Below, in pieces: positions 34,935 through 43,616 of a stretch of DNA of 43,879 nucleotides. The stretch is from a virus. Numbering within the stretch: the first letter of the stretch is position 1; the number at the start of each line of letters is the position of its first letter. The notes under the pieces were generated by a model, which had not been told where the DNA came from, ran no database searches, and was given only the letters and a program-made list of their open reading frames with translations. The DNA is taken from IMG/VR virus record IMGVR_UViG_3300009285_000643, positions 1-43,879 of that record; one strand, 5' to 3'. A program made the translations under genes and the position numbers.

Positions 34935-36032
34935 CTACGTCTCACTCAGCTTGCGGAACGCGCCCGTCGAACGCGGCACGCTGCTAACCAAGTTGCCGTC
35001 CCAGAACATGTGCGATACAACCGCGTCCTGGTTCACCGGCGTCTGCCACGGTCGGAACGTCCAACCCTGATAGACCACCTCCGCCTGACCCGTCATGCCG
35101 TCAACTTGCGTGTCCGGCATGTCGCCCATGCCGAACATCGCGTCGTCACCGCCGCCCAAGCCGACGATCTTGACGTAATCGCGGTTGATGATCCAGAGGG
35201 TTCCCGCTCCGCTGGTCACGATGTCATCGTCCAGATCGGTCGGACAAGCAGGATCGTAGACGATGGGATTGCCCATATACTCCATCGCCAAGAATCCGCC
35301 GCTGATCATCCTCTGCGTCTCCGGCCCTCGCATGATCCGCTCCGGCCCCGCAATCTGGTTCAGTAGTCTGCGATACTGAAATGCTGTCGTAAAGCACGCC
35401 CAACCGCTCGGTCCCAGACCCATCTTTTGACAGGCCATGAACTGTGCGAGCAGGGTGTCCGGTGTGAGATAGGTCGTGGTGTCGTCGATCTGAGCATACC
35501 ACCACGTAGCCGATGAGTTGCGAGTGATGCCGCCGTACACGGCGCTCGCCCCTCCGTTGTTGTCGCCAATGGCTGCGCCCAACCCATCGATCTGCTTGGC
35601 TGTGCCCAATCCGCTATTGGCCGTGCCGTCCGCATAAAGGGCCGTACCGAAATCGCGGGTCATTGTGCCTGCCGTCACCCGAAGTTTCTGTCCGGGCAGA
35701 TCGAACTTGCGCGCCCGCCCCTGGTTCTTCTTGACCTGAATCCTCGATAGAGGGGTGGGACCGTTGAACTGTTTCCAGTCCCACTGCGGTTCCTTCGCGA
35801 ACTCGAAGTCGTTCAAGTCCAGGGTTTCATATCCGCTGTAGAATTTGACGTTTGGGTTCGTGCCGTAAAACGCTGGGGAGCCGATGGTCTCGCCCCCATC
35901 CAACGTGATCTTCCCGTTCTCGTCGAGCAGGAAGAAAGCCGCCGCCTGCCTGTTGAATATCTGATCGGCGTTGACTTTTACGTGCCCGGACCATGACGCC
36001 GCATCAGCGGTTGTCGTCAAAGCCGTTGCCAT
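34935..36032 (-). CDS. Major capsid protein
   Basis: This 365-residue protein sits between scaffold and decoration-like genes. The pattern DFGTALYADGTANSGLGTAKQIDGLGAAIGDNN...AVYGGITRNSSATWW (about 126-176) is typical of HK97-fold coat proteins of podoviruses. Other parts fit: TPDTLLAQFMACQKMGLGP (spine-like helix region), DYVKIVGLGGGDD and a C-terminal beta domain. The ribosome-binding site is AAGGAGGATGT. It forms the icosahedral shell. Confidence 0.85.
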   Translation of the reverse strand: MATALTTTADAASWSGHVKVNADQIFNRQAAAFFLLDENGKITLDGGETIGSPAFYGTNPNVKFYSGYETLDLNDFEFAKEPQWDWKQFNGPTPLSRIQVKKNQGRARKFDLPGQKLRVTAGTMTRDFGTALYADGTANSGLGTAKQIDGLGAAIGDNNGGASAVYGGITRNSSATWWYAQIDDTTTYLTPDTLLAQFMACQKMGLGPSGWACFTTAFQYRRLLNQIAGPERIMRGPETQRMISGGFLAMEYMGNPIVYDPACPTDLDDDIVTSGAGTLWIINRDYVKIVGLGGGDDAMFGMGDMPDTQVDGMTGQAEVVYQGWTFRPWQTPVNQDAVVSHMFWDGNLVSSVPRSTGAFRKLSET

Positions 36033-36048
36033 ACATCCTCCTTAGAGA

Positions 36049-36066
36049 GTGGCGTCTTTCAGCCAC
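36049..36066 (-). terminator. Small hairpin between scaffold and coat genes
   Basis: GTGGC (36049-36053) pairs with GCCAC (36062-36066) around 8 bases, directly between the scaffold stop and the coat ribosome-binding site; on the minus strand TCTCT follows. It could partly end upstream transcripts or protect the abundant coat mRNA from 3'-5' decay. Weak evidence. Confidence 0.3.
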
Positions 36067-36075
36067 CATAAGGGC

Positions 36076-36882
36076 CTAGACGCGACCTAGCCGCCGGTTG
36101 TACTCCTGCCGCCATGTGGCGGCGTCCTGAACGTTGCCAGGGCGGAGCTTTATGTCCGGCAACCGCGCCACGCCAGGGCCGCTAGGAATCAGCGCACGCG
36201 CCTGCTTGCTTCGCATGTCCACCTCGGCCTCCGCACGACCTTGCTGTACCCCGGTCGCCCTTGCCTGGTCGTAGTGCCACACGCGATACGCCACTTCGAG
36301 GGATGGAAGTTGCAGGTCAACGCCCAGCTTGTCGATCTGTGCCCATTGCTGCTCATTGACCTCTGGGTGTGACTTCTGGCCTTCTGCAAGTTCCGCGTCC
36401 GCCGCCTGCGCCATCACCGCTTGCTGAATCGCCTGGCTCTGCTGTCGCACTTGCGCGACCTCTTCCCTGGCGATCTCGCGGGCGATGGAGACGACGGCAT
36501 TGTGATCCTCATCCGCGAAGTAGCGTTGCTGCTGTTGCTGCGCTGCTTGAGTTGTGTATTGCTGCTGACCCCTCAATACTCCGAGAACCTGTTCGGCTAG
36601 ACGGGGATCGCTATCCATCCGTTCAACCAGCGAACCATAGCGTCTCAGGCGGGCTAACTCTTCCCGCAAGACGCCCTCCACATCCCCCATTCTCGGCGCG
36701 GTCTCCGGGGGTGCGGGTGTGCCGGTTGGTGTCTCGGTTTCAGCCCCGGTCGGCATGGTCGGGGTGCCCTGTCCGGCGTCCAACGCGGCAACCTGGCCGA
36801 TGACGCCGCCGACAGTATCGACCGCGCCGTTTCCGCTGGATTCGCCCCCGCCGGTGCTCGCGGGTATGTAACCTTCCTGCAT
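36076..36882 (-). CDS. Scaffolding protein
   Basis: It is 268 residues, with a disordered Gly/Pro/Thr-rich N-terminus (about 1-65) followed by coiled-coil helices rich in Gln/Glu/Ala (REELARLRRYGSLVERMDSD, REIAREEVAQVRQQSQAIQQAV) and a basic C-terminus (QEYNRRLGRV) suited to bind the coat. Position directly before the coat gene is decisive. ATG 36882 overlaps the upstream stop (TGATG), preferred over TTG 36927. Confidence 0.85.
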   Translation of the reverse strand: MQEGYIPASTGGGESSGNGAVDTVGGVIGQVAALDAGQGTPTMPTGAETETPTGTPAPPETAPRMGDVEGVLREELARLRRYGSLVERMDSDPRLAEQVLGVLRGQQQYTTQAAQQQQQRYFADEDHNAVVSIAREIAREEVAQVRQQSQAIQQAVMAQAADAELAEGQKSHPEVNEQQWAQIDKLGVDLQLPSLEVAYRVWHYDQARATGVQQGRAEAEVDMRSKQARALIPSGPGVARLPDIKLRPGNVQDAATWRQEYNRRLGRV

Positions 36883-37070
36883 CAGTGATTTCCTCTCTTC
36901 TGTCGTGCTGCTTTGATATTCCGCCAATACGCCTCGCGGCTATTCGCGGGACCTTTGTCTGAGACATGCTCAGGCAAATTGTGCGGGTTGCCGTACTTTC
37001 GGCTCCATCGCCTCGCGATGCTTGGTTTTTTGGCGTACATGAACCGTCGCTGGGCTGCCGATCTGAACAC
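36882..37070 (-). CDS. Small basic phage protein, RSAAQRRFMYAKKP type (62 aa)
   Basis: The sequence MFRSAAQRRFMYAKKPSIARRW...PHNLPEHV is a common small phage family, basic and helical, often near portal and head genes. The GTG start 37070 is supported by GAAGGAGAAGG in the end of the portal gene. Its role is unknown, perhaps in DNA or capsid binding. Confidence 0.75.
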   Translation of the reverse strand: MFRSAAQRRFMYAKKPSIARRWSRKYGNPHNLPEHVSDKGPANSREAYWRNIKAARQKRGNH

Positions 37071-37072
37071 CG

Positions 37073-39028
37073 CTAGACCTTCTCCTTCGCCTTCGGTCGG
37101 ATACGCGCGCTGTCTCGCGCCATATCTCCGGGGCCGGACGGTTTCTGCACGCCCATGTTCCCTGGCCCGCCGCCCGGAGGCCCCGCCTCCACACCCGCCA
37201 TCGCCATCATCATATCCTGTTGATTCATCCGCTCGTTTATCGCAGCGGCATCCGGCAACCCGCTCTGTTCCAATACGGCCTGGCGATCCACGATCTTGGC
37301 CGCATAGAGTTGGATGAACTTGGCGAGTCTCGCCTCCTTGTCCACGGGCATCCCACTCGACCCCTCAGCGTTCACCCGCCATTCGTGGCGTAGGTCGTCG
37401 CGGGACAGTTGGATGACCTCCATACCCATGCTTGCGGCCATCATCAGGATCTGCGGGTCATAGTAGGGTGTGCCGTCTTCCTGACTCGTGGCGCTGTATT
37501 GGAAGATGGCCGGATGGCCGGAGGCAAGCGTGACCTCAAAAACGTCGTCGGATGACATATTCTGCGCGAGCAATCCAAGTGTCAGCCGCGCCCACCTCTC
37601 CAGCGGGGCTTCGTTCATTCGCACCAGGTCCCGCACCCTCACGTCGGAGCTCTCTATCATCTGCGATGCGTGAATACCCGACTCGCCGGAAAAACCGGTC
37701 TTGCCCGCATACTGGTCGTGTAACCCAGTCAGGGTCTGCATGTCCTGACGGGTTCGTTCGAGGTCCTGGTACGCTTCGGGGCCGTAGGGTGGGGGCAGGT
37801 CGATGAAGAACGCTTCACGGACATTGCTGTTGTCACGAATCTTGTAGATCACGCCGGGGTAGTTGTCAATGGTGTTTTCCTGCTCCTCATCCAAGGCCCC
37901 GACCTTGACCGCGCCGTGGGGCACTCTCAGGTCGTTGTAGTCCATGAGCTTGTTGACCTGACGGTTGTACTCATCCTGGCTGGACAGGAGCAATTCCATG
38001 TCGCAGGGATCACCGTAGAAACTGCCGTTGTCGTAGCAGACGAACCGGACAAAGGGGAAGTCGCCGTGCGCGCCCCCGGAGAGATAGGATTCGCCGGTCT
38101 CGGGGTCCTGCTCCTCGATCTCTTCTCGGGAGAATGGGTTGCGTCCGAATCGCAGGAGTTTACCGCCCGCGACTATCGCGACGGCCCCATCACGGTAGTA
38201 TCCCATCGAGTCTTCAATCCCAATGGCGCGCAAAATGGCCGAGGAGAACCACATCTCCTTGACCATGACGCCCCCATCCCCGCCGCCCGTCCCCGATGTC
38301 TTCCCCAGTTTGGCGGGGCCGTCAATCGTCTGTGCGCCTTCCGTGCCGTAGGTGTAGGGGGCTATGCCCGTCGCCACATGGGACCATGCGTTCTCGGGTT
38401 TCACACCTCCGGCGGCGTCGCCGAATATCGCCGACAACTCAACAACCGACATCGGTTCGGCATGGATATACCAGGGGCCGCTCCACTCGTCTTTCGCGTT
38501 GGGGCAAGGGATGAAGTTGTGCGGCATGATGGAATCCCATCGCAATCGGCCACGCGGCCAATCCGCTCCTGGGTCCCAGTACCCTTTCAGGATGCCGACG
38601 CGATAGGCGTTGGAATTGCGGTTCACCCGGCGATACTGAATCGGCATGTCCGATACGTCCCAGGCCCAGTCGATACATGAACCGATACTGTCCGCCTGGG
38701 GCATGAAGAGGGGGTTGGACTTCGGGGCCGAGACACTTATCTGAGGCCGGGTATCCGTCAAACGCGCCAACTTCGTCTGCATGTAGGCGTGCATCATATT
38801 CTTGACGATGCGGTTCTTCAACCCCTCGGCTTGGGGACTCCCATCCTCCAGTTGCCGCCCCTCAAGATAGCGGCCAATCGTCGTCCACTTCTCATGCAAA
38901 CCCTTGCGTTCGCCGGTTAGGGGATCGACCACAACGCCGACGGCCCTCTTGCCTTTGTCGTAGCACTGATCCACCAGCCGCACAAGGTCTTGGTCGGAGA
39001 CGATTCTCTGTGGCGCGACGGTGGGCAC
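37073..39028 (-). CDS. Portal protein (P22-like)
   Basis: This 651-residue protein has the P22-type portal plan. An N-terminal helical part (KWTTIGRYLEGRQL..., about 45-90) leads to a wing/stem domain with GILKGYWDPGADWPRGRLRWDSIMPHNFIPCPNAKD, PFVRFVCYDNGSFYGDPCDMELLLSSQDEYNRQVNKLMDY, and the crown helix LERTRQDMQTLTGLHDQYAGKTG. The C-terminus is disordered and basic. Twelve copies form the DNA entry ring. GTG 39028 follows GGAGAGGGTGAGATA and overlaps the previous stop. Confidence 0.9.
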   Translation of the reverse strand: MPTVAPQRIVSDQDLVRLVDQCYDKGKRAVGVVVDPLTGERKGLHEKWTTIGRYLEGRQLEDGSPQAEGLKNRIVKNMMHAYMQTKLARLTDTRPQISVSAPKSNPLFMPQADSIGSCIDWAWDVSDMPIQYRRVNRNSNAYRVGILKGYWDPGADWPRGRLRWDSIMPHNFIPCPNAKDEWSGPWYIHAEPMSVVELSAIFGDAAGGVKPENAWSHVATGIAPYTYGTEGAQTIDGPAKLGKTSGTGGGDGGVMVKEMWFSSAILRAIGIEDSMGYYRDGAVAIVAGGKLLRFGRNPFSREEIEEQDPETGESYLSGGAHGDFPFVRFVCYDNGSFYGDPCDMELLLSSQDEYNRQVNKLMDYNDLRVPHGAVKVGALDEEQENTIDNYPGVIYKIRDNSNVREAFFIDLPPPYGPEAYQDLERTRQDMQTLTGLHDQYAGKTGFSGESGIHASQMIESSDVRVRDLVRMNEAPLERWARLTLGLLAQNMSSDDVFEVTLASGHPAIFQYSATSQEDGTPYYDPQILMMAASMGMEVIQLSRDDLRHEWRVNAEGSSGMPVDKEARLAKFIQLYAAKIVDRQAVLEQSGLPDAAAINERMNQQDMMMAMAGVEAGPPGGGPGNMGVQKPSGPGDMARDSARIRPKAKEKV

Positions 39029-39462
39029 TATCTCACCCTCTCCCCGTCCAGGGTCAAGTCGATGTGAAACGGTTTGCGCGTCTTCGGATCGACGAACTCC
39101 TTGGTCCTCAATTCACGTATCACCCGCCGGCACGTCTCTTTGTGCTCATTCGCCGAGGGTTCATACACATCGGGGAAGTCCAACTCGCCGGAGTCAACCG
39201 CTTTCTGGCCGTGGATGTCGTAGAGGTGTACTGCGCCGGTCTCTTTCATGGCCCGGTCGTAATCCGTTCGGTCCTCGATGAACCGCCCCAATGCCTTGTT
39301 GTAGTGTCGTCCAGGGTCCCAGACATGGCCCTTGCGAAGTGGGCTGAATACGCGGTTGGGCTTTGCGCCGCAGGCGGGGCATCGCACCCGATTACGTCCA
39401 GCGACAGTCGCAACCGCCTCGAACTCTCCATGCGCGGGACAGCTATATTCGTAACGTGGCAC
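39028..39462 (-). CDS. FmdB-type zinc-ribbon protein (144 aa)
   Basis: It starts with the FmdB zinc-ribbon pattern (VPRYEYSCPAHGEFEAVATVAGRNRVRCPACGAKPNRVFSP) and continues with a helical, charged domain (DRTDYDRAMKETGAVHLYD..., HKETCRRVIRELRTKEFVDPKTRKPFHIDL). It lies between terminase and portal, overlapping both. It may assist packaging. GTG 39462 has GGAGG upstream; the frame before it is inside the terminase gene. Confidence 0.8.
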   Translation of the reverse strand: MPRYEYSCPAHGEFEAVATVAGRNRVRCPACGAKPNRVFSPLRKGHVWDPGRHYNKALGRFIEDRTDYDRAMKETGAVHLYDIHGQKAVDSGELDFPDVYEPSANEHKETCRRVIRELRTKEFVDPKTRKPFHIDLTLDGERVR

Positions 39463-40897
39463 CCTGCTTCGCCTCCACAAGCGGAACCCCACGGTACGAC
39501 AACTTGGGCCGGTGACGCCATCCGGCAAGCGGGTGGCGGTCCCCCTTCGTGCCCAAGTGACTTGGGTACACCATCGGGCCGCTGCCCATCTGGTAGTTGA
39601 TTGTCTCCGCAACGACATAGCGTTTCGAGTCCATACAGTGATTGTTGCTGTTGATCGGCAACTCGTCGGGCCGTCGATTCTCATCCGGCGCGGCATATCG
39701 GTATAGCGACAACTCCTCCAGCGTGTTCTCGTTCCTGCCGCGAACGATCCGCGCGATTCGCCGGTTGTACAATCTCCTCTGCGCGCCGATGCTCCACGGC
39801 ACGAAGTCCTGACTCCCGCGTTTCACCTTGTGGACCTCGCGAACCGGGGCGCGCAACCCCCGTTCCCTCAATGCCTTCCGCAAACTCTGCGAGAAGTTTG
39901 CATCGGCTGAATCCGTCACATAGGCGGCTACCCGTTTGGCGTAAGGCGAACCCAACACCGCCTCGATACAGTCGCCTTCATCCACGTATTGCAACTTCAC
40001 GTCGGCGAGTTGCGTATAACCCAGGATCTCCTTGCCGCGTTCGACCAACTCCCAAACCGCCGCAAAGGCCCCCGAGTATCCGGGGTCGATGCCGCACCAT
40101 ATCTCGCCTGTCGCCATCCGTTCAGGGGATGGCTCCTCGCACATGTTCGCTCCCAGGCGTTCCGTCTCGTCAAACTCGAACCCGGCGTAGACCAGACCTT
40201 CCGCGTTGACCGACTCGCCCATGATGCGGCGGCGGAACTCGGTGTCCGAGAGGTCTCGTCTGGCCTGTTCAATGGCCTCTTCGGTGATCAGCGGATTGTC
40301 CCACGCCGTGATCTCGAATAACTTCTTCAGGGGATCGCCCGCTCGGGCTTGCTTTTCCCATTTCGCATACCAGTCATGGCCGCTCTCGGGTGTGCCGCTC
40401 ATCCACAATGGACCCCCGGTAGCCCGTCGCCGCGATTGGCAGTCATCGTATCGCACCCTCGGCATCTGAGCCGGTTCCTCGATCCAAATCCATCCCGCCG
40501 TCAAAGAGATAACCGGGCGTTCCGCCGTCTCCACATACACCATGCCCTTGCCGGGAAGCCGATAGACATGCTTCTGCTCGCTCCATCTGTCCCGGTCCCA
40601 AATCCCGTATGCCTCCCGGAGTCGCGGCCCCGCCCCCTCGTCGAAGTTCTCATACTTCGGAACCAGGATCAGTCCGTTGATGTCCGGCTGCTTGTGCATG
40701 TAATAGGACGCGGGGCACGCCGCGCCGTGAGTTTTGCCCGATTGCTCACCGCCCTTGATACAGGCCTCAATCAGCGGAGGCGGATTCTCCGTCAAGAGCC
40801 GGAAGAACGCTTCCTGCGGCTGGCTCATCTTCCAGTCTAATAGGCACCGTGAGCGTCCGTCCTCCCTCCGCTCGATTGTCGCGTTCAGACCGCTCAA
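39443..40897 (-). CDS. Terminase large subunit
   Basis: This 484-residue packaging motor has an N-terminal ATPase with Q-motif-like QPQEAFFRLL (26-35), Walker A GGEQSGKTHG (49-58) and Walker B WIWIEEPAQ, coupling SGTPESG; the C-terminal RNase H-like nuclease has GIDPGYSGAFA, VTDSADANF and NNHCMDSKRY with the third Asp. The start is TTG 40897 (GGTGA upstream); ATG 40828 is a good alternative that shortens the overlap with the small subunit. It translocates DNA into the prohead and cuts it. Confidence 0.95.
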   Translation of the reverse strand: MSGLNATIERREDGRSRCLLDWKMSQPQEAFFRLLTENPPPLIEACIKGGEQSGKTHGAACPASYYMHKQPDINGLILVPKYENFDEGAGPRLREAYGIWDRDRWSEQKHVYRLPGKGMVYVETAERPVISLTAGWIWIEEPAQMPRVRYDDCQSRRRATGGPLWMSGTPESGHDWYAKWEKQARAGDPLKKLFEITAWDNPLITEEAIEQARRDLSDTEFRRRIMGESVNAEGLVYAGFEFDETERLGANMCEEPSPERMATGEIWCGIDPGYSGAFAAVWELVERGKEILGYTQLADVKLQYVDEGDCIEAVLGSPYAKRVAAYVTDSADANFSQSLRKALRERGLRAPVREVHKVKRGSQDFVPWSIGAQRRLYNRRIARIVRGRNENTLEELSLYRYAAPDENRRPDELPINSNNHCMDSKRYVVAETINYQMGSGPMVYPSHLGTKGDRHPLAGWRHRPKLSYRGVPLVEAKQGATLRI

Positions 40898-41381
40898 TTC
40901 GTATCACCAATTCCGCCGTGGCTTTAGCCGTCGGCGATTGCGACTCTTCTTTCGCGATAACCTTGGCGGCTTGCAGAATGGACATCGCCGCTTTCAGCCG
41001 CACGTCGTCTTTTATCTCCGGCCCGGCACGGTTGGCGAACGCGGATAGCGTCTCAAACGCCTTCCCCGTCAGCCCTTCGATCTTGCGTGCCACCAACTCG
41101 GGCCGGTTCTCTTTCGCCGCCGCAACAATCTCTTGGAAGATAGGGTCGTCGCGGTCCTTATCTATCTCCCCGTGTGGGATTCTGATCGCATCGGCTCTGA
41201 AGCACCCGAAATTGAGATCGAGTTCTATGTCACTAATCGTCGCGCCGCAAGCCACTTGAAGGGCTGCACGCGGCCACCACGGTTTGCCCTGCCTGCCGCA
41301 GACGCACACTCTTTCCCAGTTGTCGAACGACTGTTTGGCCATTGCGGCACTGTTGCGTTGTTGCGTTTCGGCCTTTATCAA
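40767..41381 (-). CDS. Putative terminase small subunit (204 aa)
   Basis: The gene directly precedes and overlaps the large subunit. The N-terminal part has CVCG and a helix-turn-helix-like stretch (AALQVACGATISDIELDLNFGC). A helical middle (IFQEIVAAAKENRPELVARKIEGLTGKAFETLSAFANRAGPEIKDDVRLKAAMSILQAAKVIAKEES) fits oligomerisation and DNA recognition; the C-terminus is flexible. The start is uncertain: TTG 41381 after AAAGGGCC, or ATG 41342. Confidence 0.65.
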   Translation of the reverse strand: MIKAETQQRNSAAMAKQSFDNWERVCVCGRQGKPWWPRAALQVACGATISDIELDLNFGCFRADAIRIPHGEIDKDRDDPIFQEIVAAAKENRPELVARKIEGLTGKAFETLSAFANRAGPEIKDDVRLKAAMSILQAAKVIAKEESQSPTAKATAELVIRIERSERDNRAEGGRTLTVPIRLEDEPAAGSVLPALDGESASAD

Positions 41382-41418
41382 GGCCCTTTGGGGTGGAACA
41401 GGGGATTCCTGCGAAGAA

Positions 41419-41598
41419 TTACACCCCGGAAGGTAATATCTTCAGGGGTTGACGCTGTTTGTTACGCTTGAATGCGATCTTGACGCGGTTTCGGTCGTAG
41501 TACGACTTCATGTAGGCCAACTTCTTCTTGCGGTTCTTCTTGTACCATCGCCGGTCGTACGCCCGGTCCTTCTCCGTCCTATCGCCCGGTAGGGTCAT
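41419..41598 (-). CDS. Basic small protein, HNH-enzyme N-terminus-like (59 aa)
   Basis: It is highly basic: DRAYDRRWYKKNRKKKLAYMKSYYDRNRVKIAFKRNKQR. The Y-x(2-4)-N-R-x-K pattern is the usual N-terminal arm of phage HNH endonucleases, but the Cys/His core is absent, so it may be a remnant or a stand-alone nucleic-acid binder. ATG 41598 overlaps the upstream stop (TGATG). Confidence 0.55.
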   Translation of the reverse strand: MTLPGDRTEKDRAYDRRWYKKNRKKKLAYMKSYYDRNRVKIAFKRNKQRQPLKILPSGV

Positions 41599-42059
41599 CA
41601 GGTATCCCATAAGTCGGTAGGCAATCGCCGCCATTCGACCCCCTGTACAACCATGTTAGGATCCGGCTTCCTTCGCTTCACCGGCGTCAGTTCACCCACC
41701 GGCACCTTTGTGCGAACCGAGGGCTCATAGGGACATGAATCCACAAGAGGTGTGTAGAACCCCCTTCTGTTCGCTTTGTTCAACTCATTGGCCAAGACCT
41801 CACATGCCATCTTCAACTTTTTGCGTATCAACGTCTTTTGTTCTCGGTCAGCGGTTGCCTTCGCTCTTTCCAGACCCGTCATCATGACAGGACAATGCAG
41901 AATGTGTTCGGCGTCACCCTCTATCGGCGCATTCCAATCGGCAAGGGGAAGAACAACAGTACAACAGTAAACGTCTCTATTGACCACCGGCATCCGCCAG
42001 GCAGAGTGAAAACAGAATGGCGCAATCCCCTTCGGAGTCCACTGCTTATGTAGGGTCAC
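41598..42059 (-). CDS. Hypothetical protein before the terminases (153 aa)
   Basis: Not recognised. It has several Cys/His (CFHSAW, YCCTVV, HILHCPV, DSCPYE) that may bind metal, a Lys/Arg helix (RAKATADREQKTLIRKKLKMACEVLANELNKANRR) and an end rich in Pro/Arg. GTG 42059 overlaps the upstream stop (GTGA). Position in the leading part of the late operon. Confidence 0.6.
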   Translation of the reverse strand: MTLHKQWTPKGIAPFCFHSAWRMPVVNRDVYCCTVVLPLADWNAPIEGDAEHILHCPVMMTGLERAKATADREQKTLIRKKLKMACEVLANELNKANRRGFYTPLVDSCPYEPSVRTKVPVGELTPVKRRKPDPNMVVQGVEWRRLPTDLWDT

Positions 42060-42373
42060 GCTGGGGCCACCACGATAGCCCCCAGAGGTTTCTCCGGCGC
42101 GAATTGTGGGGATAGGAGAAACTCGATGTGCTTCTCCTTGGGAGGGCCACCGTAGACTCTGGCCAGAAAATAGTAGCCGCCTTCAACCGGGAAGTCCGCC
42201 CACCCCATGAGTCGCCCACCCTTTCGTAGCTGTAGCTCCATGAGGTTGGCTGACTCGCCTTCCCGCAGAGCATTGACCACACCCCAGTTGTGTTTCCTGG
42301 GATTGCCATGCCAGCAGAGCAACCCCGGTTGCAGATCCCCGACCGCACGGACGTAGCAGTATTGGCTCATCAT
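42056..42373 (-). CDS. Hypothetical protein (105 aa)
   Basis: Not recognised. It starts MMSQYCYVRAVGDLQPGLLCWHGNP and is beta-rich with a C-terminal FLLSPQFAPEKPLGAIVVAPA. GAAAGGCGGG precedes the two adjacent ATGs (42373, 42370); ATG 42373 overlaps the upstream stop. The junction sequence GGGCTACGCATGA is almost the same as at 42543, so this gene boundary may be a copied one. Confidence 0.6.
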   Translation of the reverse strand: MMSQYCYVRAVGDLQPGLLCWHGNPRKHNWGVVNALREGESANLMELQLRKGGRLMGWADFPVEGGYYFLARVYGGPPKEKHIEFLLSPQFAPEKPLGAIVVAPA

Positions 42374-42543
42374 GCGTAGCCCGCCTTTCGTGCGGATTCT
42401 ACCGCATCGATCAAGTCCTGACCATAGTGCCGGTCCGGCTTCTCTCCGCTCCTCTCGGAAACCTTTACGATAACCCCGGCCTTTGTCCACCTTACCGCGC
42501 AGTTGTGTTGCCGGCACCATTTCACTGCCTCAGCAAGTGTCAT
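42370..42543 (-). CDS. Small hypothetical protein (57 aa)
   Basis: It starts MTLAEAVKWCRQHNCAVRWTKAGVIVKVSER, a helix followed by a beta-hairpin, and ends DAVESARKAGYA; the layout is like small DNA-binding or antitoxin-like folds, but no family is certain. ATG 42543 overlaps the previous stop (ATGA). Confidence 0.6.
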   Translation of the reverse strand: MTLAEAVKWCRQHNCAVRWTKAGVIVKVSERSGEKPDRHYGQDLIDAVESARKAGYA

Positions 42544-42716
42544 GCGTAGCCCCCCCTCGTGCCGTCCACCACGTGAATACCCCCTATCCCCCCGAATACC
42601 CTGTGCATCGGCCCCCCACACTTCGGGCATTTCGCCGGGGCGTCCCGCTTCTCCACGGCGCGCGTCTCTTCGCCGGTCGTCCCACACGCCAGACACTTGA
42701 ACTCATATTTGGGCAT
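42540..42716 (-). CDS. FmdB-type zinc-ribbon mini-protein (58 aa)
   Basis: MPKYEFKCLACGTTGEETRAVEKRD...AKCPKCGGPMHRVFGG is a complete FmdB zinc ribbon with two CxxC pairs (about 8-11 and 30-33). AAGGAGAGGCGCGAAG precedes ATG 42716. This is the second FmdB-like protein near the packaging genes (other at 39028-39462). Confidence 0.8.
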   Translation of the reverse strand: MPKYEFKCLACGTTGEETRAVEKRDAPAKCPKCGGPMHRVFGGIGGIHVVDGTRGGYA

Positions 42717-43059
42717 CTTCGCGCCTCTCCTTGTCCTCCAACGCCGCCACAGCCGCCCGGCAGATGGCCTCCGGTAGCGGACGGTTCGTAAAGATCCCAT
42801 GAGGCCATGTAATCTCATCCAGCCCGTCCAAATGTGGCGACCCAAACTCAAACATGACCCACCACGTTCCCATGTTTAGGACCGTACCCATCCGGCATTC
42901 CCACCCCATGCCGGCCATCGCCCGCACAACCCGCATCGACTCTACAAGGTCAGTCGAAGGGTAACGAATACTCGCATTTACGCATCCAAGGACATGTTGC
43001 GACACATACTCGTCCAACTCCCGGCCAACCTCCAGCGGCTTCGGGTCCCCCTTACCCAT
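42703..43059 (-). CDS. Phage ABA-sandwich domain protein (118 aa)
   Basis: The pattern LDEYVSQHVLGC near the start, IRYPSTDLVESMRVVRAM, then TWWVMFEFG and LPEAICRAAVAAL at the end is the small phage ABA-sandwich family (DUF2591-like), very common and of unknown function. ATG 43059 overlaps the previous stop (TGATG); GTG 43062 is alternative. It overlaps the next zinc-ribbon gene by 14 bases. Confidence 0.8.
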   Translation of the reverse strand: MGKGDPKPLEVGRELDEYVSQHVLGCVNASIRYPSTDLVESMRVVRAMAGMGWECRMGTVLNMGTWWVMFEFGSPHLDGLDEITWPHGIFTNRPLPEAICRAAVAALEDKERREDAQI

Positions 43060-43616
43060 CACTTCGCCTCAAACCCCGGCAGCCCGCACTTCCGCGCCTG
43101 ATAGTTGACGCGTTCCCAGGGGGATTCCCAATTGGCGTGACGCCCCCAGGCCCTAGGGATTATTACCTCGTAGTAAAGAGCGCCCAGCGCCTTCCCCAAC
43201 TCCTCCCACGCCGCCAGAGGAACCGGAACCACCGCCCTCCTATCGAAGAGATCGTAATCCTTCGCGAACTCCTGGAACTCCTCCCGCGCGATCTCCCTCA
43301 TCCACCCTTTCACTACACCCCCCGACACGATGTTCCGACAAGTCTCGTCAGCGACCTCCCGCACACGCGCCTCCGTCACCCCTGGCCCAGTACACAAACC
43401 CCTGTGCCTGTCTTGCGCTTGCGCCGCCTCTGTTACCGTGCCCTCCGTTGCGAACTCCATCCCGCATCGGACACACTCCCAAAACCAGGTCTTGCTCTTT
43501 CCTTCCACCGTCCCCTCCTGCCGCTTCGCCCTCTCCAGCAACTCCTCCGCCTCTGCGATCTTCAGCGCCCACTCCAGCGCCCGAACCACCGATCCTCCAA
43601 AATGACTCTCAACCAT
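43059..43616 (-). CDS. Hypothetical protein with a zinc finger, first gene of the late operon (185 aa)
   Basis: Not recognised. An N-terminal helix (VVRALEWALKIAEAEELLERAKRQ) precedes a C2HC-like finger (WECVRCGMEFATEG...AQDRHRGLC, about 47-76), then a helical domain. GGAGGGGTGAAG before ATG 43616 fixes the start; the open frame goes on to 43868 without such a signal, through G-rich low-complexity codons. It heads the minus-strand packaging/virion operon. Confidence 0.7.
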   Translation of the reverse strand: MVESHFGGSVVRALEWALKIAEAEELLERAKRQEGTVEGKSKTWFWECVRCGMEFATEGTVTEAAQAQDRHRGLCTGPGVTEARVREVADETCRNIVSGGVVKGWMREIAREEFQEFAKDYDLFDRRAVVPVPLAAWEELGKALGALYYEVIIPRAWGRHANWESPWERVNYQARKCGLPGFEAK

